From Proteobacteria bacterium UBA5122 (GTDB lineage Bacteria > Pseudomonadota > Gammaproteobacteria > Tenderiales > Tenderiaceae): DNA of 10,074 bases. A program made the translations under genes and the position numbers. The notes under the pieces are model-generated. The model searched no databases. It saw nothing but the letters and a program-made list of their open reading frames with translations, and was not told the DNA's origin. The stretch covers positions 3,606-13,679 of the forward strand of contig DHYU01000066.1 of NCBI GenBank assembly GCA_002415485.1, written 5' to 3'. Each line of letters begins with the position of its first letter. The stretch's first letter is position 1. Of this stretch, positions 1-6,427 are shown piece after piece.

Positions 1-672
1 AAGACCTTCTCCACGCCGCACGGCGGCGGTGGCCCAGGTGCCGGCCCGGTCGGCGTCAGTGAGCGCCTGAAGCCTTTCCTGCCGATCCCGATGGTGGCCA
101 AAGACGGTGACACCTTCCGTTGGTTGACCGAGAAGGATTGTCCACAGTCGATTGGTCGTCTGTCTGCCTTCGCCGGCAACGTGGGTGTGTTGATGCGCGC
201 CTATGTCTACGCGCGCCTGCTTGGGCGTGAGGGCATGGAACGTGTGGCCGAGTACGCGACACTGAATGCGAACTACATGATGGCGCAGTTGAAGAAGGCC
301 GGTTTTGAAATGGCCTATCCAGAGCGCCGCGCGACGCATGAGTTTATCTTGACGCTGAAGAAAGAGGCGAAGACGCTGAACGCCACGGCGATGGATTTCG
401 CCAAGCGCCTGCTGGACTACGGCTTTCATGCGCCGACCACGTATTTCCCGTTGCTGGTGCCCGAGTGTTTCCTGATCGAGCCGACCGAGACTGAGGCCAA
501 GTCTGCACTGGATGGTTTTGTCGATGCCATGATCAAGATCAAGGCCGAAGCCGAGGCGAACGCGGATCATCTCAAGGGCGCGCCTTACACGTTGCCGTCA
601 CGTCGTTTGGACGATGTGCGTGCCGCGCGCGAACTGGATCTGACCTGGCAACGTCCTGAGGTGCATGGCTAA
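1..672 (+). CDS. gcvPB: Glycine dehydrogenase (decarboxylating) subunit 2, C-terminal part (partial at 5' end)
   Basis: This is the C-terminal 223 residues of the beta subunit of the two-subunit P-protein of the glycine cleavage system. The enzyme decarboxylates glycine with PLP and passes the aminomethyl group to the lipoyl arm of H-protein in the cytoplasm. The frame is open from base 1 and begins KTFSTPHGGGGPGAGPVGV, the glycine-rich signature of the family. The lysine at residue 1 of the window is, by family knowledge, the PLP Schiff-base lysine. The late segments (SAFAGNVGVLMRAYVYAR, THEFILTL, DYGFHAPTTYFPLLVPE, EPTETE) also fit GcvPB. A gammaproteobacterial one-piece GcvP would be much longer, but the ending at LTWQRPEVHG fits the split form. 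The 5' half lies outside the window; gcvPA, gcvH and gcvT are expected upstream but not seen. The stop overlaps dgkA by 8 nt. Confidence 0.95.
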   Translation, partial: KTFSTPHGGGGPGAGPVGVSERLKPFLPIPMVAKDGDTFRWLTEKDCPQSIGRLSAFAGNVGVLMRAYVYARLLGREGMERVAEYATLNANYMMAQLKKAGFEMAYPERRATHEFILTLKKEAKTLNATAMDFAKRLLDYGFHAPTTYFPLLVPECFLIEPTETEAKSALDGFVDAMIKIKAEAEANADHLKGAPYTLPSRRLDDVRAARELDLTWQRPEVHG

Positions 673-1027
673 GCCAGGCAAGGCAGGCTTCCGCCGCATC
701 ATCGATGCGGCGGGGTATTCGTGGCAAGGCCTGCGTGCCGCGTTTACACACGAGGCGGCATTCCGTCAGGAGCTGTTATTGTTGTTGCTGTTGGCGCCAC
801 TGGCGCTGTGGCTCGGCGATAACGGCGTTGAATACGCGCTGCTGATCGGCAGTCTGCTACTGGTCTTGATTGTCGAGTTATTGAATTCGGCGATTGAATC
901 GGTGGTCGATCGGATCGGCAGCGAACACCACACCTTGGCCGGTCGTGCCAAGGATATCGGCTCAGCGGCTGTGTTGTTGGCACTGCTCAATGCGGCGCTG
1001 ATCTGGTTTTTTATTTTGATGTTTTGA
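665..1027 (+). CDS. dgkA: Diacylglycerol kinase (prokaryotic DgkA type)
   Basis: The product is a 120-aa inner-membrane enzyme that phosphorylates diacylglycerol with ATP to phosphatidic acid, recycling lipid from membrane-derived oligosaccharide or envelope metabolism. The length matches E. coli DgkA (about 122 aa). Three membrane helices are visible at about residues 36-50, 56-74 and 100-119. The family core VELLNSAIESVVDRIGSE is at 70-87 and GRAKDIGSAAV at 93-103. Residues equivalent to E. coli E28, E69, N72, E76 and D95 are present as E30, E71, N74, E78 and D97, so the enzyme should be active. The start overlaps the end of gcvPB by 8 nt, with GAGG (658-661) just upstream inside gcvPB, which suggests translational coupling although the metabolic link to glycine cleavage is not evident. 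Confidence 0.95.
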   Translation: MAKPGKAGFRRIIDAAGYSWQGLRAAFTHEAAFRQELLLLLLLAPLALWLGDNGVEYALLIGSLLLVLIVELLNSAIESVVDRIGSEHHTLAGRAKDIGSAAVLLALLNAALIWFFILMF

Positions 1028-1052
1028 TAACAAGGATAGAGGGGAAAAGAAT

Positions 1053-1985
1053 ATGTCAGCACTGATTTGTGGTTCTTATGCGTACGATAACATCATGGTG
1101 TTCCATGATCGTTTCAAGAACCATATCCTGCCCGACAAAGTGCACATGCTGAACGTTTCGTTTCTGGTGCCGGACATGCGTCGTGAGTTTGGCGGTTGCG
1201 CCGGTAACATCGCCTACAATCTGAAACTGCTCGGTGGTCAGCCATTGCCGATGGCGACTGTGGGCAGCGACTTTGGCCCCTATGCCAAGTGGATGGATGA
1301 GTGCGGCATCCCGCGCAGTCATATCAAGGTGATAGATAACAGCTTTACCGGTCAGGCCTTTATCACCACCGACATGGACGACAACCAGATCACTGCGTTT
1401 CACCCAGGGGCGATGGGCTTCTCGCATGAAAACAATGTCGCCGATGCCAGTGGCGTGAAGATCGGTATCGTCTCGCCCGATGGTCGTGACGGCATGATCG
1501 AACATGCGCGCCAGTTTGTAGAGGCAGGTATTCCGTTTATCTTCGATCCAGGTCAGGGTATGCCGATGTTCGATGGTGATGATCTGATGCGTTTTGTCGA
1601 CCAGGCCACGTGGGTCACCGTGAACGACTACGAAATGCAATTGTTGCAGGATCGCACCGGCAAGGCCCCGCATGAGATCGCCGAACACGTCGAGGCCTTG
1701 ATCGTGACCATGGGCGGCAATGGCTCGCATATCTACACCAAGGACCATCGCTTCGAGATCCCATCGGCCAAGACCTCAAAGCTGGCTGATCCTACCGGTT
1801 GTGGTGACGCCTACCGCGCAGGTCTGTTGTATGGTCTGATGCATGACATGGATTGGGAAACCACCGGCCGTATTGCATCACTGATGGGCGCGATCAAGAT
1901 CGAACATCACGGCACACAAAATCATCGATTTGATTTCGCAGCCTTTGAAGCGCGTTTTATAGAGGCGTTTGGGCGCGGGATTTAG
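1053..1985 (+). CDS. PfkB-family sugar/nucleoside kinase
   Basis: The product is a 310-aa cytoplasmic kinase of the ribokinase/PfkB superfamily, which uses ATP to phosphorylate a sugar or nucleoside hydroxyl. The N-terminal signature FGGCAGNIAYNLKLLGG is at residues 46-62. The NxxE motif that handles Mg and phosphate is NDYE (191-194), and the C-terminal signature DPTGCGDAYRAGLLYGL (246-262) contains the anion hole and the catalytic base D252. All key residues are present. The short N-terminal lid and the AdoK-like GGCAGN stretch are compatible with an adenosine-kinase-like subgroup, but the substrate cannot be fixed from sequence. The start is supported by AGGGGA 7 nt upstream. It lies 25 nt after dgkA in the same direction and ends just before a hairpin terminator, so it is probably the last gene of a gcvPB-dgkA-pfkB transcript. 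Confidence 0.88.
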   Translation: MSALICGSYAYDNIMVFHDRFKNHILPDKVHMLNVSFLVPDMRREFGGCAGNIAYNLKLLGGQPLPMATVGSDFGPYAKWMDECGIPRSHIKVIDNSFTGQAFITTDMDDNQITAFHPGAMGFSHENNVADASGVKIGIVSPDGRDGMIEHARQFVEAGIPFIFDPGQGMPMFDGDDLMRFVDQATWVTVNDYEMQLLQDRTGKAPHEIAEHVEALIVTMGGNGSHIYTKDHRFEIPSAKTSKLADPTGCGDAYRAGLLYGLMHDMDWETTGRIASLMGAIKIEHHGTQNHRFDFAAFEARFIEAFGRGI

Positions 1986-2010
1986 CGTTCAGTTTTAAAA
2001 CGAAGTCATC

Positions 2011-2047
2011 AAAACCCTCGTGTGAGATTCTTGCACGAGGGTTTTTT
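2011..2047. terminator. Bidirectional rho-independent terminator between converging genes
   Basis: The inverted repeat AAAACCCTCGTG (2011-2022) / CACGAGGGTTTT (2034-2045) has an 11-nt loop and is followed by a T6 run on the + strand. It lies 25 nt after the pfkB stop and directly beside the stop of the - strand gene that ends at 2049. On the - strand the stem ends in only four T's, so termination there should be weaker. Confidence 0.85.
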
Positions 2048-2048
2048 G

Positions 2049-2612
2049 TTAAGTGGTCGGTGAGGTTTGAGGTTGAGGCAGATGTTGCTTCATGTCCGAG
2101 AATAGTCCCGGTAATTTGTTGATGATGTATCGCACACATTTGTTTTCTAGGTGTGTAATGTAATGTTGGCGTATGTGCTTTTGCTTCTTTTCATGATCAG
2201 GGTCGGCGGGCGGGAACTCTGAGTTAGGGCGCCAGCGGATCTCGAAAAAGGGTATCGGAAAACGAGCGGGAAACTCCGTACCATCGGTTGTATATAAACA
2301 TTGTATGAACTGGTGGGCGACACGGTTTCTTGCATAGCGGACGCCCTGGATGGGTTCGCCGACAGGATGGGTGGCGAGAATATTTTCATATGCCCCCCTT
2401 GCCGCCTCTTGGTCTATGGATTTCTTGAGATGCTCATCCAGTGCACATGCCCATAGCAATATGTGACCTACGTTTTTAAGCGCTGCGTTTTTGTCCTGAC
2501 TCAGTCGGGTTGAGGTGTTAAATATTTCTATCTCCTCAAGCAGGAATTGTTCAAGCATGCAGGTGGTTTGATATGAGGATGGGGATTGTTCCATCGGTGT
2601 GTGGCTCAACAC
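2049..2612 (-). CDS. Hypothetical protein with a HEPN-like RNRVAH motif, third gene of the lexA transcript
   Basis: The product is a 187-aa soluble protein that I do not recognise by overall sequence. A mostly helical N-terminal half (residues 15-80) leads into VRYARNRVAHQF (91-102). R95-N96-x3-H100 matches the R-x4-6-H motif of HEPN-domain RNases and nucleotide-transferase partners, so a HEPN-like fold is inferred, not proven. The C-terminal part has a charged HEKKQKHIRQHYITHLENK helix (140-158). No signal peptide or membrane helix is seen. The GTG start at 2612 overlaps the imuA-like stop by 7 nt. An ATG at 2594 (residue 7) is an equally possible start, and neither has a good ribosome-binding site. 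The DNA looks more AT-rich, with less GC-biased codons, than the flanking lexA and imuA-like genes, hinting at later acquisition. It is probably co-transcribed with lexA and therefore SOS-induced. Confidence 0.75.
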   Translation of the reverse strand: MLSHTPMEQSPSSYQTTCMLEQFLLEEIEIFNTSTRLSQDKNAALKNVGHILLWACALDEHLKKSIDQEAARGAYENILATHPVGEPIQGVRYARNRVAHQFIQCLYTTDGTEFPARFPIPFFEIRWRPNSEFPPADPDHEKKQKHIRQHYITHLENKCVRYIINKLPGLFSDMKQHLPQPQTSPTT

Positions 2613-3229
2613 GCCACTGGCCGCTGGTCACTCAATTCCACATAAACGCTCTCTACCGGTTTTCTCTCTTTCAGCAGTTCCACCAACATGCCATAACGAT
2701 GCGGCACGACGTTGAGGCGTAGTGCGGCGGCACTGCGTTGGTTGATGGCCCAGTCGGGGCGGAACATGATGCCGCAGGTGTTGCCGGCATAGGCGGCGCC
2801 GCGCAGGTCCTGGATCTGTTGGTGGTCGGCACTGTTGACCCAGCTCAGCACGGCGGCGCAGGTGCTGGCGCGCAGGGCCTGTTCGATGGCCCACAGGCCG
2901 TTGGTGGTGGCGTGGGGGTGGATCATCAGTAGGTGTTTCAGGTCGAGGCCGGCGCTTTGCAGGTGGGCGGCGCTGGGGGTGTTGGGCGGTGCGATCCAGG
3001 CCAGCCAGCGTTTGGCCTGGCTGAGGCGGGCCAGGGCGGGCAGGACCAGGTTCAGCGCGTTGTGTGAGGCGTATTGTGGGCAGAAGATTTCGGTGACGCC
3101 GCCGATGGGCAGCCCGCCTTGTGGCAGGATGGCATCGAGCCCGCTAAAGCCGGTGGCGATGGCGTGGTTGGGGATGCGGCTCTGCTGGTTGTAGTCAAAG
3201 TGCAAGTTGATATGGCTGTGCTGCTTCAT
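2606..3229 (-). CDS. imuA: ImuA/SulA-like RecA-fold SOS protein
   Basis: The product is a 207-aa cytoplasmic protein of the ImuA/SulA group, a degenerate RecA-like fold. ImuA assists ImuB and DnaE2 in mutagenic translesion synthesis, while the related SulA blocks FtsZ during SOS. Family features are TGFSGLDAILPQGGLPIGGV (26-45, including a degenerate P-loop region), WLAWIAPPNTPSAAHLQSAGL (75-95), AAVLSWVN (125-132), AAALRLNV (167-174) and the C-terminal LVELLKERKPVESVYVEL, which favours ImuA over SulA. The strict Walker A GxxxxGK[ST] is absent, as usual in this group. The start overlaps the lexA stop (ATGA) and has GGAG 7 nt upstream, so it is coupled to lexA. imuB and dnaE2 do not follow; a HEPN-like gene does. 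The protein may therefore act with polymerases encoded elsewhere or have a SulA-like role. Confidence 0.78.
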   Translation of the reverse strand: MKQHSHINLHFDYNQQSRIPNHAIATGFSGLDAILPQGGLPIGGVTEIFCPQYASHNALNLVLPALARLSQAKRWLAWIAPPNTPSAAHLQSAGLDLKHLLMIHPHATTNGLWAIEQALRASTCAAVLSWVNSADHQQIQDLRGAAYAGNTCGIMFRPDWAINQRSAAALRLNVVPHRYGMLVELLKERKPVESVYVELSDQRPVAC

Positions 3230-3825
3230 AGCTGATCTCCCTGACGGATGACGCCTACGGCGAGGCCTTCGATGGCAAAGGATTCGTGGCGTAGGTCGAC
3301 TTTAATCGGTTCGAAGTCGGCATTCTCGGCAATCAATGTGACAATATTGCCGCGTTGGCGGAAGCGTTTGACGGTGACTTCTTCGTCGATGCGGGCGACC
3401 ACGACCTGGCCGTTTTCGGCGTGTGATGTGCGGTGTACGGCCAGCAGGTCGCCGTCGAGGATGCCGATGTCTTTCATGCTCATGCCGTGTACCCGCAGCA
3501 GGTAGTGCGCCTCTGGATAAAAGAAGTTGCTGGGGATTTGGGCGTAGTCTTCGACATGTTCCAGTGCGAGTACGGGTTCGCCGGCGGCGACGCGGCCGAT
3601 GATGGGCAGGCCTTCGTCGGGCAGCCGGATGCCGCGGGAGGCGCCGGTCATCAATTCGATCGCGCCTTTGCGGGCCAGGGCCTTGAGGTGGTCTTCGGCG
3701 GCATTGGCGGACTTGAAGCCGAGGGCCTGGGCGATTTCGGCGCGGGTGGGCGGCATACCCTGTTCGTGAACAAACGCCTTAATGAAATCCAGTACTTCCT
3801 GTTGACGCGAGGTGAGCGAATTCAT
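3226..3825 (-). CDS. lexA: LexA repressor (S24 family autopeptidase)
   Basis: The product is a 199-aa SOS repressor. The N-terminal winged helix-turn-helix (residues 1-68, with PPTRAEIAQALGFKSANAAEDHLKAL at 25-50) binds operators. The C-terminal S24 domain cleaves itself when RecA-ssDNA filaments form. The cleavage site A81-G82 lies in RVAAGEP (78-84), the nucleophile S116 in HGMSM (113-117), and the general base K153 in EEVTVKRF (148-155). These equal E. coli A84-G85, S119 and K156 with a constant offset of three, so the protein should be fully functional. The ATG start has AGGA 10 nt upstream. Two LexA boxes overlap its promoter, so it represses itself. It heads a transcript with the ImuA/SulA-like gene and the HEPN-like gene. 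Confidence 0.97.
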   Translation of the reverse strand: MNSLTSRQQEVLDFIKAFVHEQGMPPTRAEIAQALGFKSANAAEDHLKALARKGAIELMTGASRGIRLPDEGLPIIGRVAAGEPVLALEHVEDYAQIPSNFFYPEAHYLLRVHGMSMKDIGILDGDLLAVHRTSHAENGQVVVARIDEEVTVKRFRQRGNIVTLIAENADFEPIKVDLRHESFAIEGLAVGVIRQGDQL

Positions 3826-3837
3826 GATGTTTGAATC

Positions 3838-3853
3838 CTGTTTGTTTGTACAG
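3838..3853. promoter_or_regulatory. LexA box 1 (start-site proximal)
   Basis: CTGTTTGTTTGTACAG fits CTG-N10-CAG, the operator of E. coli-type LexA (consensus CTGTATATATATACAG). It ends 13 bp before the lexA start codon and covers the predicted transcription start and early leader, so bound LexA would block initiation. Confidence 0.9.
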
Positions 3854-3855
3854 TA

Positions 3856-3871
3856 CTGTGATTATAGTCAG
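3856..3871. promoter_or_regulatory. LexA box 2 (overlaps the -10 element)
   Basis: CTGTGATTATAGTCAG is a second CTG-N10-CAG site. It is 2 bp from box 1, about 18 bp centre to centre, and contains the -10 hexamer of the lexA promoter. Tandem boxes are known for E. coli lexA, where they allow cooperative or double-site autorepression. The inner bases are further from consensus than a strong box, so intermediate affinity is inferred. Confidence 0.88.
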
Positions 3872-3888
3872 TTTTGATTGCTTGGCAA
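3861..3888 (-). promoter_or_regulatory. Sigma70-type promoter of lexA
   Basis: On the - strand TTGCCA (3888-3883) and a perfect TATAAT (3866-3861) are separated by 16 bp. The predicted start near 3854 gives a leader of about 28 nt. Box 2 overlaps the -10 and box 1 the start site. Confidence 0.85.
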
Positions 3889-3915
3889 CAGAAAAAAATG
3901 GCGGGCAGGTGGGCA

Positions 3916-3943
3916 AGAAAAAAGCCAGCGTGATGCTGGCTTT
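3916..3943 (-). terminator. Rho-independent terminator of the cNMP-rhodanese gene
   Basis: Read on the - strand, AAAGCCAGC (3943-3935), loop ATCAC, GCTGGCTTT (3929-3921) forms a nine-pair stem followed by a T-rich tract (complement of the A run at 3918-3923). It begins 21 nt after the stop at 3965 and isolates the upstream gene from the lexA promoter at 3888. Confidence 0.88.
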
Positions 3944-3964
3944 GTCGGTGGGGTGAGACGAGGC

Positions 3965-5761
3965 TTAGTGGGCGAGGCCGCGGGTGGCCGGGTCCAGTGG
4001 GGCCGTTTGCATGGGGGCGGCGACGATGATCTGTGGCTCGCCGGCGGCGAACTCGGCATCGCCGAAGTCCGCGATCGAGTTATCTGTCGCGAGTGGGGCG
4101 GCGACTACGTTGTGCACGTCCGTGCTGGCGATGGCTACGGGTGCTGTCACGGCTGCGTTTGCGGCACGAGGGGCGCTGGTCACTGGTGTGATGGTCGCGG
4201 GTGTGACGGTCACTGTGCTGGTCTCGAGGATGACGGGCTCGAGGCTGTCGATGGCAGCAGGTGCGGTGACGCTGGTGTTGCTGAACAGGCTGCCCAAAGT
4301 ATAGGTGCCGATTTGTGCCAATGGTGGCAAGGTAATCAGGGCGACGGTGCCTGCGAGGATCATGCCCCAACGTGCCTTGCGGGGTGCGGCTGTGGTGGTC
4401 GCTGGTTTTGTCACGGGTTTGGCGGCGACGCTGGGGGCCGCGGTAAAGGCCATGGGTTTTACACCGGCGCTGGTGTGGCGACGTTCGCGTTCTACGCCGG
4501 GGTTGAGCGGGTTGAGCTTGCTGACGAAGGGTTTGGTCTTGTCGGTGGAGCAGCTCTTGGCCGGCATGCGGAACAAGTCATCGTCGTGTTCGATATGCCC
4601 CCATTGGTCTTTGGGCGTTGCAGGTATTGGTGCGACCTCGGCCTTGACCGGGTCAGGGGTCACTGCCTTCGGCGCGGGTGTTGCTTTGGGGGGGGTGATG
4701 CCTGGGCCGGTGATGCTTGGGGCAGCATTGAGGCCACCATCGACGGTATGTGCGTTGAAACCGTGACGATTCATGAGAAACGCGGCGACAGAGGCGCGAC
4801 TGCCGTCTTCACATACCAGGATGTATTTACGGTTTTTGTCGAAGCGTTTGAGTTTCAGGCGCAGCACGGCCAGTGGCACGTTGACTGATCCGGGGGCGCG
4901 GTGGTGTTCGAATTCATCCGGCAGGCGGACGTCGACCATGGCCGCACCGAGGCCGAGCATGGCGTCGCACTCTTCCCAGCTGACGGTATTCAGGAACGGG
5001 GTTGCCAGCAGTTCGGAGAAATCTTTTTTCGATAGCGCCATCACGGTGCCACTTTCTTCCATGGTGATGGTGGCGCTACGTGGTGCGTTGGCCAGCAGGG
5101 CCTCTTCACCGAAGGCATCGCCGGCTGCGAGTTCAGCTAGTTTGACAGGCGCCAATTCAGGCGCGGGCTGACGGCTGACGCTGGCGCGGCCACTCTTGAG
5201 GATATAGTAGTTGTCATCGTCGCCGTCCTGACGGATGACGACTTCACCTGCATTGAGGTGGATCTCCTGCATGCGGTTCAGCAACGCTTGGATATGATCT
5301 TCACTGAAGCGCAACAGGCCGCGTGAACGCAGCAAGTTGGCGGTTTGTTTTACATCGCTAACGCTGGTGACCTCGTTGACCTGGTAGTTTGCGTTGCTAG
5401 GGGCCGTCCAGCTCAGAAACAGGTCGAGCATGTCGGCGTCGAAGCTGAGCAGTGTGCAGTCCGAATGGGCCGTGGCGGCCAACTGGTTCGGCAGGTGGCA
5501 GCCGAGCGGGTGGCGGGCGGCGGGTGTGCCGGCACGGATGATGCGGGTGCCGTGGCTGTCGGTTTCCAATTCAACCTCGCCACTGATCAGGTAGAACATC
5601 TGTTTGTCCTGATCTTCGCGACGAAAGATGGGGGTGCCGGCCGAGAGTTTACTGGTCAAGGATATATTGAGGAGTTCTTGAGCGTCGTGCGTGCTCAGTT
5701 TCTTCACAATCTCAAATTCCTTGAGGTCATAGGGGGTGATGATTTGTGCAGTATTGTTCAT
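3965..5761 (-). CDS. Membrane-anchored protein with two cNMP-binding domains and a rhodanese domain
   Basis: The product is a 598-aa multidomain protein. Residues 12-118 resemble a cyclic-nucleotide-binding (CNB) barrel but lack the phosphate-binding cassette. Residues 135-253 form an intact CNB domain with the cassette FGEEALLANAPRSAT (217-231, E219 and R228). Residues 260-345 form a rhodanese domain (DVRLPDEFEHHRAPGSVNVPL at 277-297) with the active-site loop CEDGSR (C317-R322), so sulfur or persulfide transfer, or cysteine redox sensing, is possible. A linker (346-464) rich in Pro, Ala and Lys follows, then one membrane helix at about 466-488 preceded by RKAR, and an Ala/Thr/Pro-rich tail (490-598). 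The positive charges predict cytoplasmic sensors and a periplasmic tail. The ATG start has only a weak GGG upstream. It is transcribed alone, divergent from a second CNB gene. The function is not known; a cyclic-nucleotide-gated sulfur or redox sensor is an inference. Confidence 0.85.
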   Translation of the reverse strand: MNNTAQIITPYDLKEFEIVKKLSTHDAQELLNISLTSKLSAGTPIFRREDQDKQMFYLISGEVELETDSHGTRIIRAGTPAARHPLGCHLPNQLAATAHSDCTLLSFDADMLDLFLSWTAPSNANYQVNEVTSVSDVKQTANLLRSRGLLRFSEDHIQALLNRMQEIHLNAGEVVIRQDGDDDNYYILKSGRASVSRQPAPELAPVKLAELAAGDAFGEEALLANAPRSATITMEESGTVMALSKKDFSELLATPFLNTVSWEECDAMLGLGAAMVDVRLPDEFEHHRAPGSVNVPLAVLRLKLKRFDKNRKYILVCEDGSRASVAAFLMNRHGFNAHTVDGGLNAAPSITGPGITPPKATPAPKAVTPDPVKAEVAPIPATPKDQWGHIEHDDDLFRMPAKSCSTDKTKPFVSKLNPLNPGVERERRHTSAGVKPMAFTAAPSVAAKPVTKPATTTAAPRKARWGMILAGTVALITLPPLAQIGTYTLGSLFSNTSVTAPAAIDSLEPVILETSTVTVTPATITPVTSAPRAANAAVTAPVAIASTDVHNVVAAPLATDNSIADFGDAEFAAGEPQIIVAAPMQTAPLDPATRGLAH

Positions 5762-6049
5762 GGTCGTGTACCCAGTCGATTTTGGTGTTGCTCGAATTTT
5801 CTATAGTTGTTATCGGCGAGCGACGGGGATAGGTGATGGTGGCTATGTGCGCCCAGTCACACTTTGCCTGTGATAAGTCTCTGGATTTATGAATTTTTTG
5901 GAACGGTTGGGTGCGACTATACACAGCCTTGAGAATTCTCTAAGCTTTTAGAACAGTCAGGCATGATGTGTAGGGTGTGTCGGTCTGTGGTTGGTTGGGG
6001 CCCAACGAGGTGTGCGGGCGTTTTCTATCGATAACAGGAGACGCAGTCG
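5762..6049. other. Divergent intergenic region (288 bp)
   Basis: This region separates the - strand cNMP-rhodanese gene from the + strand DUF6763-like gene and must hold promoters for both. No strong sigma70 promoter is evident. On the + strand TATACA (5918-5923) is a possible -10 but lacks a good -35. A palindrome TCACA-N7-TGTGA lies at 5857-5873 and GAGAATTCTC at 5931-5940, either of which could be an operator. No RNA gene or convincing ORF was seen. Confidence 0.5.
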
Positions 6050-6358
6050 ATGACATACACAGCGCAGGTGGCGGTAGGCAGTTGGTATCAGGACGTTCAC
6101 GACCAAATGTTTGAGGTGGTAGCGTATGATGAGGCCGATGGATATATCGAGATCCAGTTCTTCGAGGGCGAGGTGGCTGAGCTTGAGCCGGAGGTGTGGG
6201 CGGAGTTGCGGCCGCTGGAGATCCAGGCGCCGGAAGATTGGACGGGGGCGTATGACGAGTTGGAGCGTGACGACCTCGGTTATAGCGATGATCCCGTGCG
6301 ACATCAGGATTGGAATAGTCCGTTGAACAGCATCGAGCCGGATTTGGAACTGGTGTAA
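6050..6358 (+). CDS. Small acidic DUF6763-like protein
   Basis: The product is a 102-aa, strongly acidic soluble protein with no signal peptide or membrane helix. The N-terminal half (VGSWYQDVHDQMFEVVAYDE, 9-28, then DGYIEIQFFEGEVAELE, 30-46) looks like a small beta-rich domain. It resembles the short gammaproteobacterial proteins I recall as DUF6763 (pattern GxWY...FEVVAxDE..G.IEIQ.F.G), but this was recalled, not searched. The acidic C-terminal part (62-102) has many Asp and Glu residues. AGGAG lies 9 nt before the ATG. It precedes a stand-alone cNMP-binding gene by 69 nt in the same direction, so the two may share a transcript. The molecular function is unknown. Confidence 0.82.
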   Translation: MTYTAQVAVGSWYQDVHDQMFEVVAYDEADGYIEIQFFEGEVAELEPEVWAELRPLEIQAPEDWTGAYDELERDDLGYSDDPVRHQDWNSPLNSIEPDLELV

Positions 6359-6427
6359 TAAAAAACAAGACAGCAGCCTTTTTGACGGCGAGTCGATAAC
6401 AAGAGTGTTGCCCGAGGGAGTAAGCGC

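Noticed and set aside
1056..1748. 230-aa - strand open frame inside the PfkB-family kinase
   Set aside because: It is antisense to a complete kinase with all motifs; the composition is that of a reverse-complement shadow.
3878..4888. 336-aa + strand open frame opposite the cNMP-rhodanese gene
   Set aside because: It is very rich in Gly, Cys and Trp, has no family features, and lies fully antisense to a frame with clear CNB and rhodanese motifs; a GC-rich shadow.
5857..5873. TCACA-N7-TGTGA palindrome as a CRP site
   Set aside because: The half-sites are in inverted order relative to the CRP consensus TGTGA-N6-TCACA and the spacer is 7, so it is not a CRP site; kept only as a possible operator of unknown type.
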